A stretch of 64,000 nt of DNA, taken from the NCBI GenBank assembly GCA_033439295.1, contig JAVTLE010000013.1, positions 1,302,001 to 1,366,000 of the forward strand. The letters are read 5' to 3'. This DNA comes from Deuterostichococcus epilithicus (taxonomy: Eukaryota; Chlorophyta; Trebouxiophyceae; Prasiolales; Stichococcaceae). The position numbers were made by a program, and so were the translations under genes. The first letter of the stretch is position 1; each line of letters opens with the position of its first letter. Below are positions 12,601 to 24,300 of this stretch, piece by piece. Below the pieces are notes generated by a model, which made no database searches, was not told the DNA's origin, and worked only from the letters and a program-made list of their open reading frames with translations.

Positions 12601-13787
12601 TGTTTGTCAACACCAAGCGACAGTGCGACACGGTGGCGGGCGTCCTGGCCGACCGCGGCACCGCGTGCACCATCCTGCACGGCGGCAAATCTCAGGTAGC
12701 CAGCCTACCTCTGCCTCGTGTATGACCGTTCCCATGCTCCCCATCTGAGGTGGTCGCCGCCATCTGCCCGCTCACCCAGACAGGCTGACGCCGGTTGGAC
12801 CTGAGCCAAATCGCTGATTCAAGTGGCCTGTCGAGATATTTTGTCACCTGCGGGTGTGGAACCAGAGTGGTGCAAGTACGCTCGTTCCGACGGTTACCCT
12901 GTGGCGCCGCAGGACCAACGAGAAGAGGGGCTCAAGGGCTTCCGCGACGGCACCTTCCCCGTGCTGGTGGCCACGGATGTGGCGGGCCGCGGCATCGACG
13001 TCCCTGACGTGCGCTCCCTTCCCACTCACTGTGCCCGTGCTGTGTTGCGCATTTTGTAACCCTCTGCACTGAAGCTGTGAGCAGATTGACTTCCAGGACC
13101 CCTGACTGTCGCCAGGAGGGCCAGCGGCTGCGTGCATGAGCCTGTGCACATCAGCCGAAAAGCGCCACAGGAAGACTGCGCATGTGAGGCTCCCATGAAG
13201 TCCCCTGTGCGCAAGTGGCGCTGGTGGTGAAGTATGCCCTTTGTAGTAAACTCAGAAACTCAGAACCCTTGAGTACAATTGAACGCGTAAACCCTATGCG
13301 CAGGTGGCGCTGGTGGTGAACTACGACATGCCCAACTCCATCGAGAACTACACGCACCGCATCGGGCGCACGGGGCGCGCCGGCCGCAAGGGCCTCGCCG
13401 TCACCTTCCTGACCATGGGCGACACGGAGGTCTTCTTCGACCTCAAAAAGTGCGCAGCGCTCGTGCGAAGAGTCACCGAGTGCTCTGCTGAATCGCATTG
13501 CGTCAATTGAGTGCTTCAGGCGTCGCTCTGCTGCTCTGTAGAGTCTTGTTCGGCCCAGTCCACCACTCAGTTGAGACCCCAGGCCATATGCAGGCCCTCG
13601 CGGCGGAGTTCGACCTATCATTCATCGCCCGTTCGTGTGTTTAGTCAAGGTCCACATGCGCAGGTTCCTGGAGGATTCCAAGGCCTCAGTGCCGACGCAG
13701 CTGGCGCACCACGAGGCGTCAAAGAACAAGCCGGGCAGTATCGAGGCCCGCTCGCGCCGCGAGACCACCATCTTCGCAAAGCATTGA
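6629..13787 (+). CDS. PRP28: DEAD-box pre-mRNA splicing helicase Prp28 (DDX23)
   Basis: ATP-dependent RNA helicase that swaps U1 for U6 at the 5' splice site in the U5 snRNP. About 17 exons: 6629-7236, 7591-7704, 8030-8215, 8459-8637, 8992-9089, 9362-9460, 9755-9919, 10141-10239, 10415-10549, 10743-10806, 10992-11164, 11500-11603, 11993-12154, 12572-12695, 12913-13008, 13304-13449, 13664-13787; all use GT-AG. Exon 1 is an Arg/Ser/Asp-rich RS domain. Prp28-specific blocks follow ([43 protein letters not shown]). Helicase motifs: Q motif [58 protein letters not shown]. The end, [12 protein letters not shown], is also family-like. A few unread bases (N) lie in exon 1 at 6891-6892 and 7055-7058. 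Three exon-edge copies sit in its introns (see findings). Confidence 0.95.
7789..7838. repeat. 25-base tandem duplication in a Prp28 intron
   Basis: Two adjacent 25-base units (7789-7813 and 7814-7838) differing by one base, each starting CCCGATCTGCTC. The intron lies between the second and third coding exons. Confidence 0.9.
8703..8754. repeat. GCATCR hexamer repeat in a Prp28 intron
   Basis: About eight imperfect GCATCA/GCATCG units in the intron 8638-8991. They would encode Asp-Ala or His-rich strings in shadow frames, but the region is between two well-defined exons. Confidence 0.85.
11216..11266 (+). other. Possible cassette exon copied from Prp28 motif II exon
   Basis: Inside the intron 11165-11499, a 51-base block is bounded by a CAG acceptor and a GT donor, has no stop and is a multiple of three. 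It reads [17 protein letters not shown]. Its last 33 bases match the end of the preceding exon (11132-11164, [11 protein letters not shown] side) with 5 differences. If included it would insert 17 residues just after the DEAD box. Whether it is ever spliced in is unknown. Confidence 0.45.
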
Positions 13788-14004
13788 ACGCGGAGCACGG
13801 AATGCCACCAATAGCGGCCGGTTTCAGGGTTACAGTCTTTCAGGGTGCGACCCTGTGTGTCCTGCTACCAGGACACTTGTCTGCTGGTGCAGCTCTTTGG
13901 GGTACCTATGTCACACGAAGCCACAGCCTTGCCTTCAGTTGTTGGTTGCTTCGCAGAGGAAATTGCTGGTATACATTTGGGCTTGACTGGCTTGAAGTCG
14001 TGCA

Positions 14005-15994
14005 TCAGCACCCCTTCTTGCACGACTGACCGTGCGGCGCCGGCGACCAGCTGGGCAGCAGCCACATCCAGGGCGGGTCGTTGCCAAAGATATCCCGCAG
14101 GCGCTCCCTGCACAGGAGGCCCAACACCATCACTAGTCGTTCCGTGTCGGCCTGCTCGACGCCATCATTCCCATCACGACCAGCGGCCAGCTGCGAGACT
14201 GCCGGCACTGCTCATTTGTGATGTCGGTAGCCACAGCTGGGTTGAGATCGTGCATCACCTGAGCGGCCGCCGCTGCATGTGCATGCTGCCGGCGGGCGCC
14301 TGCTGCATCTTGAGGGCGTCCACGTAGGTTATGCCGGTCGCCACCCAGATGAGCTGCTGCTGGAACAGCATGCCGGCCGCGACGATGACCGAGGTGGAGG
14401 CCATGAACAGGTACAGGGTGGCCACCAGCCATGGTGGCGACACCTGCAGCAGGATCTGCGCGGGTGATGGTGCAGTTCGACCTCATTATCCAGTAGACAG
14501 CGTGAGGTGCAGCAGGCACAGTTCACACCTTGTGTGTTCACCATCACGATTCATAATGGCAGCAACAGCTTAGGTGCCGGGGAGATGGTGCCCGGGAGCA
14601 CTCCCCACCTTCGCAGTCCACCATAGCGTCAGGAAGGCACGGGTCCAAACGAACTCGCGCTTGAAGGCGTCCCAGCACATGGCGACAACGGACCACCGCC
14701 GCCGCAGCGTGAGCGCCGTCATGACGGCAATGTAGGTGCATGCTAGCAGCGTCCAGTACAGCAGTGCCAGGAACCAGCGTCGATTGCCCACCCCCACACA
14801 GCTGCCTGTCGTGCACCGGCATGGCGGGACTGTCACCACGGGATGCCATCTGGGTTCATGGTGCTCATCTGGGTTCGTGATCTGTGTGATGCACCAAGGC
14901 ATGCAAGGCGACGCCAGGATGCGCACCGATGAACGGGCAGTGGTGGTCCATCCCGTCGATGCATGCCCCACACCGGCTGTGGTCGTGACACAAAGCTTTG
15001 TCAGCAAGTTAGCTCACATGTGTCGCGGTCCGAACGTTGCATATCACGAGGCGCTGCCATTCTGGAGCACGGCTGCTTGACCCTGGGAGCACACTCTGTT
15101 CCAGCTCGACAGCGCTTGCCTGCAGTGGTGCGCGTCTGGAGGCTTTGCAGACTCACATGCCGTGCAATAAGTGAAGCACTCCATCGATCCCTGCTGCACT
15201 GGTCGGTAGTCGCTCAGCTGGCACCTCACCACACCTGTGCAGTTTGCAGCCAACTAATCCCGCGTCAGCGGAGGCCACGAGCTCAAACGCAGCACTGCCA
15301 CGCAGCCTGTTGCCAGCGATGCAACTCATCGTTGACATCGCAGCATCACAGCGGTCTGAACGGTGCCAAGCAGGTGCAAACCATCAGAACGTATACCTGG
15401 GTCTTTTGTGACTGCAGCGTGGTAGTTGAACAGCACAGCAAACGCGAGCCAGGCCGTAAGCGGGATGTGGAACTGAAGCGCCGGCGACTGCGGCAGCACG
15501 TAATACACACCCAGCGAGATGAGCGTCGCGACGAGTGCCACCACAGCCGCCACCCGGGCCTGCCTGCGGGATTATCGCTGTGCCTCAGGGCCGCTGCCTC
15601 GGGCATTCTGGCAGCCATTCGCGGGGCAAGTTTCAGTGCAAACACACGGGGCAGCCTTTCACTCACTCTCGCCGCCGAATGCGTTGCGATTCTCTAAGCG
15701 ACGGCTTGCGCGCCGCCGGCAGTGTCGTCAGCGCCCCGCAGTATCCGCACTGCAAACAGAGGACGTGTAAGCACATGCGGAGTCAATAAGCAGCAAATCT
15801 CAGATGCGCAACAGTGCACTGCATCGCGCCAGCCTCACCTTGAACAGCGGCACCGGCTGACCATCCTGCAGCGGCACCTGAACCCGCGTCTCACAGGCCC
15901 AGCAGGACGTCAAGTGGAGTGCAGGCTGCGCTGTGTGGGATGCATCTGGAATGCTGGCGCGATCTTGCGTGTCCAGCTCCGTTGCTGCGTCCAT
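14005..15994 (-). CDS. DHHC-type protein S-acyltransferase (palmitoyltransferase)
   Basis: Multi-pass membrane enzyme that attaches palmitate to protein cysteines. Exons: 15839-15994, about 15660-15749, 15397-15563, 15120-15234, 14927-14976, 14609-14805, 14259-14443 and a last one ending at 14005. The chosen start (MDAATELDTQD) leads into a zinc ribbon, CWACETRVQ...LFKCGYCGA, made by splicing two exons. A two-helix hairpin follows (VVALVATLISLGVYYVLP, LTAWLAFAVLF). Next is the DPG motif and the cysteine-rich domain CTACESAKPPDAHHCS/RCGACIDGMDHHCPFIG, with the catalytic DHHC cysteine present. The NCVG-like block reads GSCVGVGNRRWF, then two more helices. The intron inside the cysteine-rich domain uses a GC donor. 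An in-frame ATG at 16087 is a weaker alternative start. The last exon's joining phase was not settled. Confidence 0.9.
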
Positions 15995-16424
15995 GTTTCT
16001 TTCGAAATTGTATATTAAGCGTGATGGGCGATTGTTCAAAAATTGGTCAGGAGCGCCAAACCGAGCCGCGTGCACCGGCACCGTCACAGCAAGTCAGGAG
16101 GTGCGCTGACCACTGTGTTTTGCGACCTCGTGAGCCAGCATACAGCCATACACAGCATCTGGCTGACCGCGGGAAAGTAAATCTCCGATCATCACCTTGC
16201 GCCCCATGCTCCGTCCCCGCCTCCAGCAACACACGCCACGCCGCGCACCTACACTTGCACATATTCGAAGGCCGTGGTGTACATTTTCACGTCAACGGCT
16301 GCTGTACAGTACGCTGCTAGCTTCACGCGCACCGCAGTCGCGCTCAGTGCAGCGTTACGTCGCCTGATCACAAGGGGTCTTTCTGACGAACGGCACCGCC
16401 ATCAGCAGCCCGCACACCGTGGTA
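15995..16424. promoter_or_regulatory. Divergent intergenic region, palmitoyltransferase / SHMT
   Basis: 430 bases between two diverging start codons. It should hold both promoters. No distinct element recognised. Confidence 0.5.
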
Positions 16425-19400
16425 ATGGCGTCGTCTAAGGCAATGGAGGCAGTGTTCCCGGAGGCTCAGGCCGTGCTGCGGGAGGTCGACCCGGAGGTAG
16501 CCTCAATCATCGAGGACGAGAAGGCCCGCCAGTGGTGAGCGTCCGATATGCAGACTCGATGGCGACGATGCCCCAAACACCTTTCGTGCGCTTCAGGTCG
16601 TCGGCGCATGTCCGCAAAACGGTGCTGGCCAATCGACCGGTAGACTGGCGACCAACCGTTGCCAGCGACCTTGCCACGTCCGTTGGCAGCAATTGCGCTT
16701 GCGTCGTCAGGCATGAGACAACCGCGCATGCAACCGCTCACACCTTGTACTGGTTGCTCATGCTTCCAAGGCGCTGCCACTCGCCAAACAATGTGTTGAA
16801 ATCGGGTTGACGCGCCAGCCCATCGTGCACTTGCTGCATCGTTGGCTGTGCAGCTGCCGCAACCGGTCTCGCGGAAAACTTCTAGCTTGTTTTGGTGGCT
16901 ACTCATCAACGCTTGTCAACGCCATGTGCTCACGCTTACGGCCGATGCTCACGGTGTTGCACTGCCGCCCCGCCGCAGGAAGGGCATCGAGCTCATTGCG
17001 TCTGAGAACTTCACTTCGGCGCCCGTTATGGAGGCGCTGGGCAGCTGCATGACCAACAAGTACAGCGAGGGGCAGCCGGGCGCACGCTACTATGGCGGCA
17101 ACGAGAACATTGACCGCATGGAGAACCTGTGCAAGGCTCGCGCGCTGCAGGCGTACCGCCTGGACCCCTCCGCCTGGGGCGTCAACGTGCAGCCCTACTC
17201 CGGCAGGTGCGACTCCATGCAGTGTGTCTGCAGGCCAGGGACCCTGGCCTCACATTGCATTGAGACGAACATTGCACACTTGCGGACACAAATGCAGAGA
17301 TGCACCTGCTGTCCTGTCCGGTATCTACTGAAAAGCCGCAATCTGCACGGACTCTGGGCCGACCTCGCTGCATCATGCACGGCACCCGTGACCCGTTGCT
17401 GTCTCTGCGCGCGCAGCCCGGCCAATTTTGCGGTGTACACGGCGCTGCTGCAGCCAAACGACAGGATCATGGGCCTGGACCTGCCATCGGGCGGCCACTT
17501 GACGCACGGCTACTACACGGCCGGGGGCAAGAAGATCTCTGCCACCTCCATCTTCTTCCAGTCGCTGCCCTACAAGCTTGACCCGGCGGTGCGCTTTCTG
17601 CCATATACCTGCCAAATCGCTGCCGCATTTGCAACGACAGGCAGACCGGCGGTGTGTCCACCCCTGGGCACTGCTGAGGCGTCTTTCTGCTCGTGAACAA
17701 ATACAGAAGCACACCAGTAGGCCTGTGGAGCCTCCAATTGCATCGCAGCTGCCCTCCTACATCCTACATGGTCCACATTGCATGGTCAATGCCGCAATTG
17801 CAATTTCCAACTTGAACATTGATCTGCAACACTGCCGTGAGACACTGTCGCCCGCGCAGACGGGGCTGGTCGACTACGAGAAGCTGGAGGAGAAGGCGCT
17901 GGACTTTCGGCCGCAGATGATCATCTGCGGCGGCAGCGCCTATCCGCGCGAGTGGGACTACGCCCGCCTGCGCTCCATCGCCGACAAGGTTGGCGCCTAC
18001 CTGCTCTCCGACATGGCGCACATCAGGTGCGGGACCCCCCCGGGACTGAAACTGGCTAGTGCGGTGGATGGCTGCGAGCGCGCAGTTCCTCTTTGTGGTT
18101 TGTGCACTTGGCCAAAGCTCATCTCGCTGATGCGCTGCGGCAAACGCCTGCACACGTCGCTGTGCACTTGCACACGTCAACAGTGTGAGGCTGGTTGGTG
18201 CTTCTCCTGGTGCTGCTCCTGCGCCTCGTGGCTGCCACGTCTGCTGACGTCGCTCGTGTTGCCGCGCCGCAGTGGCCTGGTGGCGGCGCAGGAGGCGGCG
18301 CAGCCCTTCGAGTACTGCGATGTGGTGTCCACCACCACCCACAAGTCGCTGCGCGGCCCTCGCGCCGGCATGATCTTCTTCCGCAGGGTGTGTTCCTGAC
18401 CCAGGCCCTTGGGTCAGCCGCGCTGACTGACATGGCCATTGGAGGGAGTGCATCAGCTGGCCGTGGCCGACACAGAGGCGCCTGCTTATCAAGTGCATCC
18501 AGGTTTCAGTTGACGTTTTGTGCAGCACACCCTCCCGATGTGCACACACTGGACTGGCGAGCGAGGTGGGGTCCTGCTGGCAACGCATGGCGATTGCTGT
18601 CTTGTACAGGGCCCCAAGACCAAGGCATACCTGCGCCGCGGTGAGAAGGAGGGCACTGAGTTCGACTACGAAGACAAGATCAACTTTGCCGTGTTCCCCT
18701 CCCTCCAGGTCCGCTTCTTGCTTTCCTCTTCCGCAACTCTGCTTGCCTGCATTCGGCAGCAGCTTGTTGCATTGCCGCTGCCAAGTGGCTGCGTGTTGTG
18801 CACTCCTCGAAAACAACATGCAAATCATTTGCACGACCAATCAACTTTGGTTGCAATGCTGCGCAGGGCGGGCCGCACAACCACCAGATCGCGGCGCTGG
18901 CCGTGGCGCTGAAGCACGCGCAGACGCCGCAGTTCAAGCAGTACCAGATCCAGGTGCTTCTCGCCTCTTGGACCCTGCACGCCATGCTGGTCCCATTGCG
19001 CCTGCCACCGGCAGCTGTACACTGCGGTGACACTGCACGCTGCCCGTGCTCACTGACGGCGGTGCCCGCTGACAGTGGCAGAGCCCCCCGTGCTCATGCC
19101 ATGAATGTGCGTGTTCTCGCAGACAAAGGCCAACGCGAGGGCGCTGGGCGACCGGCTGATGAAGCGTGGCTACAAGCTGGGCACTGACGGCACAGATAAC
19201 CACCTGGTGCTCTGGGACCTGCGCAAGGAGGTGTGCGCCACCTGAAGCAGGGTTGCTGAGCGGTGTGAGCCAATGACGGGGCTTCCTGTATGAGTCCAAG
19301 AGCTTCAGACACGACTCATGGTTGCGGCTTGTCTGCGGTAGCTCGCTGTGCAGGCGTCCGCACTGAAAACGCCTGTCGACCTGCTGCTGAGGCAGTGCCG

Positions 19401-20178
19401 TGTTGCTCAGGGCGTGACGGGCAGCAAGATGGAGAGCGTGTGCGACTTGGCGCACATCACGCTCAACAAGAATGCGGTGGTGGGCGATGTGTCGGCCATG
19501 ACGCCCGGCGGCGTCCGCATTGGCGCCCCCGCCATGACCTCCCGCGGCCTGGTGCGCCTGCTCAACCGGCATTCCTCAGCCCTCGATCAGCAGAGCAGCA
19601 GCCTGCCTGCCTGTGGTCACCTCAGTCTGGCGCTGCTGTTTCCAGTGCCAGACATCAGTGTTGTGGGTCTCACAGGCTGGTGGTATGGACTCGTAGGGAG
19701 TGAGTGTCGAGAGTCGTCTGGTGACCGACTGGTACGTTTGCGACTGGGTGTGCAGGTGGAGAAGGACTTTGAGCAGGTGGCGGATTTCTTGCACGAGGCG
19801 CTGGAGCTGGCCAAGTCGGTGCAGACGCAGCACGGCAAGCTGCTCAAGGACTTCAACCGGTGCGTTTTTCAAGGGCCCCTCGTAGCTACTCTGCACACTC
19901 CCCATAGGGACGTCACCTGAGTGTCGCGTGCTGGCTGCCCTGCTGGGTTGGCAGGCTATGCGAAAGCCTTTCACATGTGGTGACGTGCGAGAACGCTGCA
20001 GATGTTTGTCGTCCTCCTTTCGACTGGCGAGCATTTGGTGTGCAGGGGTCTGGAGAACAATGCCGAGCTGGCGAGCCTGCGCAAGCGCGTTGAGGAGTTT
20101 GCTGGCGGCTTCGCAATGCCCGGCTTTGACGTCGCGGCCATCCAGCAGACGGCGCCTGCTGCCAACGGCGTCCACTGA
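16425..20178 (+). CDS. SHMT: Serine hydroxymethyltransferase
   Basis: PLP enzyme interconverting serine plus tetrahydrofolate with glycine plus 5,10-methylene-THF. Exons: 16425-16534, 16979-17206, 17417-17588, 17860-18026, 18273-18387, 18610-18708, 18867-18953, 19123-19230, 19411-19551, 19756-19859, 20046-20178. Signatures in order: [11 protein letters not shown], the GGNENID region, [42 protein letters not shown], and the PLP-lysine block [20 protein letters not shown]. The C-terminal half has [15 protein letters not shown] and [15 protein letters not shown]. Length is normal for the family. The short start [15 protein letters not shown] has no evident transit peptide, so a cytosolic form is likely, but an upstream leader exon cannot be excluded. 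Confidence 0.96.
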
Positions 20179-21323
20179 GCGGCGACACCCGCTGCGCTTG
20201 CCAGCAAACCGGGGCATCCCTGCCCTGGCCGTGATGGCACGGCGCATGCCAGCTGGCAGCGCACAATCAGCGGCAGCGCAGTCGCCTGCCCAGATCTCTG
20301 GGTCTATTCAGAGGCAATGCAAGCCGCCAGCTGGCTGGCGCGACAGGCAGTGACGATGTGGCAGCGGCAGACACCAGTGCATTGGCGCAGCCGCCTGCCC
20401 TGATCTCTGGGCACACTCAAGAGGCGCTGTCAGCCAATCTTTTCTCTAAGTTCAGCGAGGGTTAGGCAAGGGTGTGGGGGGGGGGTGGGGGAGGGGGGTG
20501 TGGAGAGATGTAGGCAAGCGCTGCTGCGCCGCCTGCCTGGGTCGCACCAGGCACAACTCAGAGGCGGCGCATGCAGCGCAGCAACAACAGGTCGGTGGGG
20601 CTTGGCACATCGCCCCGCCAGAACCACCAGCCAGGGTCAATGGTGATCCTAGCAGCCAGCCGTGCCTGCCCGGCAAAAGCTTCCGGGCATGAAAGAGGCA
20701 CGGTTGGCAGTTGACAGCAATGGACGCTCGAGCTGTTGCTTTGTGTATTGTGTTGGCTCATCATGTACACCTTGGAGGCTGGAGGTTCTGCCAGCTGCGC
20801 ACACTGGAACAAACAAACGAAACCCTGTGGTTTTGCATTGCAAACGTTGTTGAGACGTCCCTGATGGGATGTGGCGTGGTTCACGCTGAGACCTAAACAT
20901 TATGACGCTCACACTGTCAAATGTGCAAGGGCTGCTGTTTGGCTGTGGAAAGACTGACTCGCTTTGATTATAGACAATCACCCAACATTGATAGTCTGTT
21001 ACGAGTGTCACATTCAGACAAGTTGTACGGGCCCAACGGTGGAGGAGGGACATGTGTGGAGGCTGTGTCTCATCTACACCAGAAAGTGCACGTGGCGGAT
21101 GGTTTTCTCCGCTAGATACCAACTTCGGACATCAGCTAGATTCAAACCCTAATGCCTTAAGCCTTCCTCTCTCGTGCAGATTGCCAAACAGAAAACTGCT
21201 TCCTCACCGATGTGCCCCTTGTTTCACACTGGTCGATCGGCTTCTGCAGCGGTGTCGCAGCTGATACCCTGTCATCAGCCCATGCCTCGGCGCGTGGCAC
21301 GTCCGCCCCCTGCTGCTGCGCCG
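20179..21323. other. Convergent intergenic region with duplication and G-run
   Basis: No gene seen between the SHMT and MCM10 stop codons. It contains an imperfect duplication (20276-20315 and 20385-20425, sharing GCAGYCGCCTGCCC and ATCTCTGGG) and a guanine-rich tract at about 20469-20502. Both 3' UTRs must lie here. Confidence 0.6.
20276..20425. repeat. Imperfect direct repeat in SHMT 3' flank
   Basis: Two copies of about 40 bases, starting 109 bases apart, each running from GCGCAG through CGCCTGCCC and ATCTCTGGG to GAGGC. Confidence 0.75.
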
Positions 21324-24300
21324 TCATTTGAGCGACTTCAGCGAGAAGCCCTGCTCCCAGCCGCGAGCCTGGAACTGATCGCGGCAGGCAAAAGACAACT
21401 CGTCTGGCCCCTTGGCGCCCCGCAGCATGCTGGCCGCCTTGAAGCCGGCGTCTGGGCTGTCGCACCTGTGGCATCGCACAGCCGCACACAATGAACAGGG
21501 CGAAGAGGCTGTGGCGCAACGTGTGCTCTGGCACGTATTGGCAGGTGCAGCAGCATGGCCACGTCTCCGATTGGTCTGCACTCCTCGGATGCCTCGAGAG
21601 TTGGCGACGATGCACGGCTCGCACGCAGCTGAGAGGACGGCTGCCTCACTTGGGGCAGCGGCTGGCAGGGTAGCGCACGCCGACGGTGGCGAAATGCGCG
21701 CCGCAGCCGGCGCATCGCCACCAGCGCTTGCTGACGCTCAGGCGCGCCAGCTCGTGCCCGGCGGCGCGACAGGCCGGGTGCGGCGTCTCTGTGGTGTAGT
21801 TGCACGCCGCGCAGTGCCATGCGCGTACCTTCTGCACCTGTCGGAGACGGCAGCCAGGCGAGGGGTCTACTATTGTCAGGCGAGGGGTCTACTATTGTCA
21901 CGATTACGGCATGTGACAAGCGCTTGTGGGTGTGCAATCAGGTCGAAACTGTCAGCAGAGCACGCAGCGAAGCTCCTCCTCCTAGAACACGGTTCGAGTT
22001 CCAGCTGCCTCCCTGCCAGGAAGGCAAGTATGCCAATTCAGCTCTTCCTGAATTGTGAATTCAGCGGGGCTGGGCCGGACCTTGATGTCGTCCATGGCGG
22101 CGGCGGCGTCGTCCCGCCGCTGCAGGCTGCCCATCACCTTGTCCAGCTCCTCGTCCTCCTCTGCCTCCGCCTCAGCCAGGTACCTACGCTGTCAGGAATT
22201 CCGCTGGGCAGGAGCCGGGCTTCAGATTTGGTCAGGCAGCACAGGCTCGTTGCCTCTGCGGAGAGCGCCAAAGCGGTTCAGGGTGTAGGGTTTGGGTGTC
22301 GAGATCAAGCTCGACAAGCCTGTGTCGTCATCTGCTGGCGTCGAGAGGACTTGTCGGCATGATTGTCGCAGCTTCACTCTGATGAACGCAGCCCAGAGGC
22401 TGGAGACATATCCGGAGACACGAACAGAGCAGCATTGGCTGACGAAGGTGAAAACGCACCGCGACTTGGCCGCCTGAGTCTCCTCGCCGATGCCGGCAAA
22501 GGCCGCCGCAAAGGATGACTTTGCCGGCGTCGCCGCTGCTGCCGCCTTCCGCGACCGGGCCCTCTCGGCTGCCACAGCCGCGGCTGAGCGGCCAGACTCC
22601 GCCGCGTTCAGCCGCGCCGTCAGCGGCGGCCTAGCGGCAGCTGTGCTGCCCTCGCGCCCTGCACCTGCATCAAGGACATTGAGTTGAGAAGGTCGTGGCA
22701 GTGGAGCGCTGAAGGCTGGCAGCACCTCGTCCAATGATCGAAGTGGGTCGCAGTCAGCTTGGGTGGTTGACAAGTGTTTGCAGACGCGCACCTGCTGCTG
22801 GCGCCTGGCGGCCTGTGGGACCCAGCTGCATGTCGAAGCGGTTGCCGCCTTGCGCTGCCTGCGAGGACGGGAGTCAGCACTGGAGTCTGGCCCGCTGGCG
22901 CCGGTTCACATCCGAGAGCCTTTCCCACGAGCACGTGGGAGGCAGCCAGGGTCCTGTCTGATCATCGCGCAGCAGTGCTCGAGGTGATGTCCATGCACGA
23001 CTCGCGTGGCCGGCTGGATGCCATCAGCTGCAGGAGCCATCGCCAACGAGCGCTTGCCTTCTGGAAGCTCGGCAGGTTGGGGTTTCTCCGCTGAGCGAGG
23101 CTGTCCCTGCGGCGGACTGCTGCCGCGGGGGCGCCGCCGCCGCCGCCGGGCGCCCTGCTTGCTGCGATGGAGGTTGCTGCTGCAGACGTGCTGCCGGCGG
23201 CTGGCCGCGCTGCGGCACACCCCTCTTGTCGCGCACGCCCGGCTGGTCGTGCCGCGCTGCCGCAGCGTGCTCGCTTGGCTGCCTCTGCCGCTTCCGACAT
23301 GCCGCCTGCAGAACCCGGAATTGTGAAGGCATTGAGGCGTTCTCAACCATCCGCCTCTCGAGTGCCAGTCTCGCCGCCTGTTCATCTGCAGACGCTGCAA
23401 GCATCTGCTCGCTGAGAAGCACAATGCAGGAACGCTTGACCCAATTCTAGGCGTGGTGACAGCATGCCAAGCCCACCTGCTTCCCGTACGGTTGCGACCA
23501 CACGCAGGTAGGAAGCAGCTGGATGCCTGCGCGGCGGCTGGCATGCCCACATCGCCTCGTCCTCCTGCAGCAACCCCTCCGCGTGCAGCTCCACAAAGTC
23601 GTCCTCGCTGCCTGGCGCCCACTTGCGCTTGCTGCCCGGCACCGCCGCCGCCGCAGCTGCCGCCATGCCCGCGGCAGCGCCGCCGGATGCTCTGCTGCCG
23701 TTGCCACCGGCCGCGCACGCTCCGGCCACTGGCCCTGCTGCTGCAAACGGCTTGCAGCCGCCGACGCCGCCGCCGCCGCCGCTGCCGGAACCGCTGGCGC
23801 TGCCGCCCAGTGAGGACATGTGCCGCCCAGCAGGTGGCCGGCTGCCGCCGCGCTGCTGGGCGTCTGTGCTGCGGCCTGGGACGCCCTGCTGGGGGCGGCC
23901 CTTGACCTGCAGGCAGGCAGGCAGAGATCAGATGTGCTCTCAGAGAAGTAGCGATGCAATGCGAGGCACGTGAATACACGCTGCGCAGAGGGAACAGATA
24001 TCGCTGCCTGCACGCTGCTGCGACCTGGCACACTGTCGGCAGGGTGCTCCGCATGACCTCCAGGCTTGCCCAGCCTCAGAGACGGGCTGCTGATGGCGCA
24101 ATCCGGACGCGCACCTGGCTGCCGGAAGTCGCAGCGACCTCGCCAGGCGCGGGGCAGCGCACCTGCGGCAGCACGCCGGCCTGCCCCGCATGCGCCGCCA
24201 CAGCGCCCGCCTGACTCAGCATGTACCTGCATGTGGACAGACGGGCAGTCTCACAAGACGTCCGCGCTTGTCCCAGGCGCGCAGGTCACGCCGTCAGCGG

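Noticed and set aside
18680-18840. Minus-strand frames across SHMT, up to 358 codons (17764-18840)
   Set aside because: Antisense to well-defined SHMT exons and introns.
22906-24054. 382-codon minus-strand open frame
   Set aside because: Shadow of the Ala/Gly-rich MCM10 linker exon, whose true frame contains SKRKWAPGSEDDFVELHAEG.
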